Shown one piece after another: positions 5,188 to 6,351 of a DNA stretch of 6,351 bases. Numbering within the stretch: position 1 is the stretch's first letter; each line of letters starts with the position of its first letter. Both the position numbers and the translations under genes were made by a program. The stretch comes from Acidobacteriaceae bacterium (lineage in GTDB: Bacteria; Acidobacteriota; Terriglobia; Terriglobales; Acidobacteriaceae): the NCBI GenBank assembly GCA_003132825.1, contig PKYX01000351.1, forward strand, positions 3,686 through 10,036, in the 5' to 3' direction. The notes beneath the pieces are model-generated. The model had not been told where the DNA came from. It searched no databases and was given only the letters and a program-made list of their open reading frames with translations.

Positions 5188-6351
5188 ATGACCGAGCGAT
5201 GGAAACAAACTCCCACCGTGGCAGTTGTCGGAGGCGGCTTGGCGGGCTTGGCCAGTGCTTGTGCGCTCGCCGGCAGCGGTTTTCGGGTGAGCCTGTTTGA
5301 GCGCCGCCCCTATCTCGGCGGCCGGGCCTCCTCCTACCAGCATCCCGGCACCGGTGAGGTGGTGGACAACTGTCAGCATGTCCTGCTCGGTTGCTGCACC
5401 AACCTCATGCAGTTCTACCAGCACATCGGCGTCGAGGGAAAAATCCGCTGGTACGATCGCCTGACATTCCTTGAACCGGGCGGACGGGCATCGATCATCG
5501 GCCCATCGTTTCTGCCCGCCCCGCTGCACACCTTGCCCGCCTTTCTGCGCGCCGCTTGCCTCAACCTGGCGGACAAACTGGCGATTGGGCGGGCCATGGC
5601 GGTGCTGGCACCGAGCCCGCCCCGCGATGTGGGTTCCTCCTTTCTGGCCTGGCTGCGGCGGCATGGGCAGACCGAGCGCGCGATTCACCGCTTTTGGAAG
5701 ACCATCCTGGTCAGCGCTCTCAATGAAGACCTCGATCGGGTGTCGGTTCCTTATGCAGCACAAGTGGTGCGCGAGTCGTTTCTCAAATCGGCCGCGGCGG
5801 GACGCATGGGTGTGCCTACGGTGCCGCTCACCGAGCTGTACGACGCGGCGGGAGACTACATCCAGGCGCGCGGCGGCGACCTGCGATTGCGGACCGCCGT
5901 GGAGTCGTTTCGAGCGGAGTTTTCCGGCGTCAAGTTGGTGTTGTCGGAAGGGGAGGCAAACTTCGACTTCGCGATTTTCGCGGTCCCCTTCGATGGGCTG
6001 TCGCGTATGCTCCCGGACAGCGGCGCAGCGGAACCGTTGCGTCAGGCGCTCGGCCGGCTCGAGACCTCGCCGATCACCGGCATTCACCTGTGGTTCGACC
6101 GCCAGATTACCGATCTCGATCACGCCGTACTGCTCGATCGCACCATCCAGTGGATGTTCCACAAATCGAAACTGCTCTCCGCCCGCCCGGCCAACGGACG
6201 GCGGAACCCGACTGCGGCGGCGGGGGAGGCGGCCCCCGGCAGCTATATCGAGCTCGTGGTCAGTGCGTCGAAGTCTCTGATCGACAAGTCCCGTGAACAG
6301 ATCATCGAGCTGGCGCTCGCGGAGCTGCGCGAGTTTTTTCCCGGAGCCCGC
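5188..6351 (+). CDS. hpnE: HpnE, hydroxysqualene dehydroxylase (FAD-dependent), 3' end beyond window
   Basis: An open frame of 388 codons from ATG 5188 with no stop before the right edge, so the C-terminus is missing (the family is usually about 420-480 residues). HpnE is an FAD-dependent amine-oxidase/phytoene-desaturase-like protein that reduces hydroxysqualene to squalene, the last HpnCDE step before cyclisation. The N-terminus carries the dinucleotide-binding motif 'VAVVGGGLAGLAS' (11-23), the acidic E38 after the second strand, and 'GGRASS' (44-49). 'VVDNCQHVLLGCCTNLMQFY' (58-77) is a strong HpnE signature, and 'WKTILVSALNEDLDRVS' (170-186) is the conserved central helix region. Near the visible end, residues 333-351 are an Ala/Pro/Arg-rich linker before the conserved 'YIELVVSASKSL' strand (353-364). 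ATG 5188 directly follows the hpnD TAA (5185-5187) with no clear ribosome binding site, suggesting termination-reinitiation. The C-terminal FAD-contacting motif would lie downstream. Confidence 0.93.
   Translation, partial: MTERWKQTPTVAVVGGGLAGLASACALAGSGFRVSLFERRPYLGGRASSYQHPGTGEVVDNCQHVLLGCCTNLMQFYQHIGVEGKIRWYDRLTFLEPGGRASIIGPSFLPAPLHTLPAFLRAACLNLADKLAIGRAMAVLAPSPPRDVGSSFLAWLRRHGQTERAIHRFWKTILVSALNEDLDRVSVPYAAQVVRESFLKSAAAGRMGVPTVPLTELYDAAGDYIQARGGDLRLRTAVESFRAEFSGVKLVLSEGEANFDFAIFAVPFDGLSRMLPDSGAAEPLRQALGRLETSPITGIHLWFDRQITDLDHAVLLDRTIQWMFHKSKLLSARPANGRRNPTAAAGEAAPGSYIELVVSASKSLIDKSREQIIELALAELREFFPGAR

Noticed and set aside
4126..6162. A 678-codon open frame on the minus strand covering hpnD and most of hpnE
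   Set aside because: Its translation is rich in His, Arg, Gln and Gly with no recognisable domain, and it lies wholly antisense to well-supported genes. Long antisense frames are a common by-product of GC-rich codon bias.

Overview
This GC-rich window is a single-strand (all +) stretch of a hopanoid (bacterial pentacyclic triterpenoid) biosynthesis cluster. It reads 'hpnA (3' end) - hpnG - two zinc-dependent dehydrogenases - hpnC - hpnD - hpnE (5' part)'. Nearly the whole window is coding. The only gap of any size is about 80 bases before hpnC. Gene order, GC-rich codon use and the flavour of the proteins suggest a soil-type bacterium, most likely Acidobacteriota. That placement is inference from general familiarity, not from a search, and other GC-rich hopanoid producers are possible.

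Left part (1-1015), side-chain enzymes: the window opens inside the last 76 codons of an HpnA-type NAD-dependent sugar epimerase/reductase. It continues with an HpnG-type nucleoside phosphorylase/nucleosidase, the enzyme thought to release adenine from adenosylhopane and give ribosylhopane.

Middle (1018-3188), the less expected part: two consecutive medium-chain, zinc-dependent dehydrogenases of the sorbitol/threonine dehydrogenase type follow, joined to each other by a GTGA stop/start overlap and to hpnG by a 2-base gap. Both keep the catalytic zinc ligands, the four-cysteine structural zinc lobe and the Rossmann glycine motif. They differ at the coenzyme-discriminating position: Asp in the first, Val-Lys-Arg in the second. 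Their place directly after hpnG makes them candidates for reduction or other redox tailoring of the ribose-derived side chain, for example the ribosylhopane to bacteriohopanetetrol step. This is the main hypothesis offered here.

Right part (3272-6351), squalene supply: hpnC, hpnD and hpnE form a compact translationally coupled block (GTGA overlap, then TAA immediately followed by ATG). By the known pathway HpnD makes presqualene diphosphate from two farnesyl diphosphates, HpnC converts it to hydroxysqualene, and the flavoprotein HpnE reduces that to squalene, the substrate of squalene-hopene cyclase. hpnE is open at the right edge (388 codons, no stop). The cyclase gene and the radical-SAM hpnH are not in the window and would be expected nearby.

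No RNA genes, mobile elements, CRISPR arrays or direct repeats were recognised.
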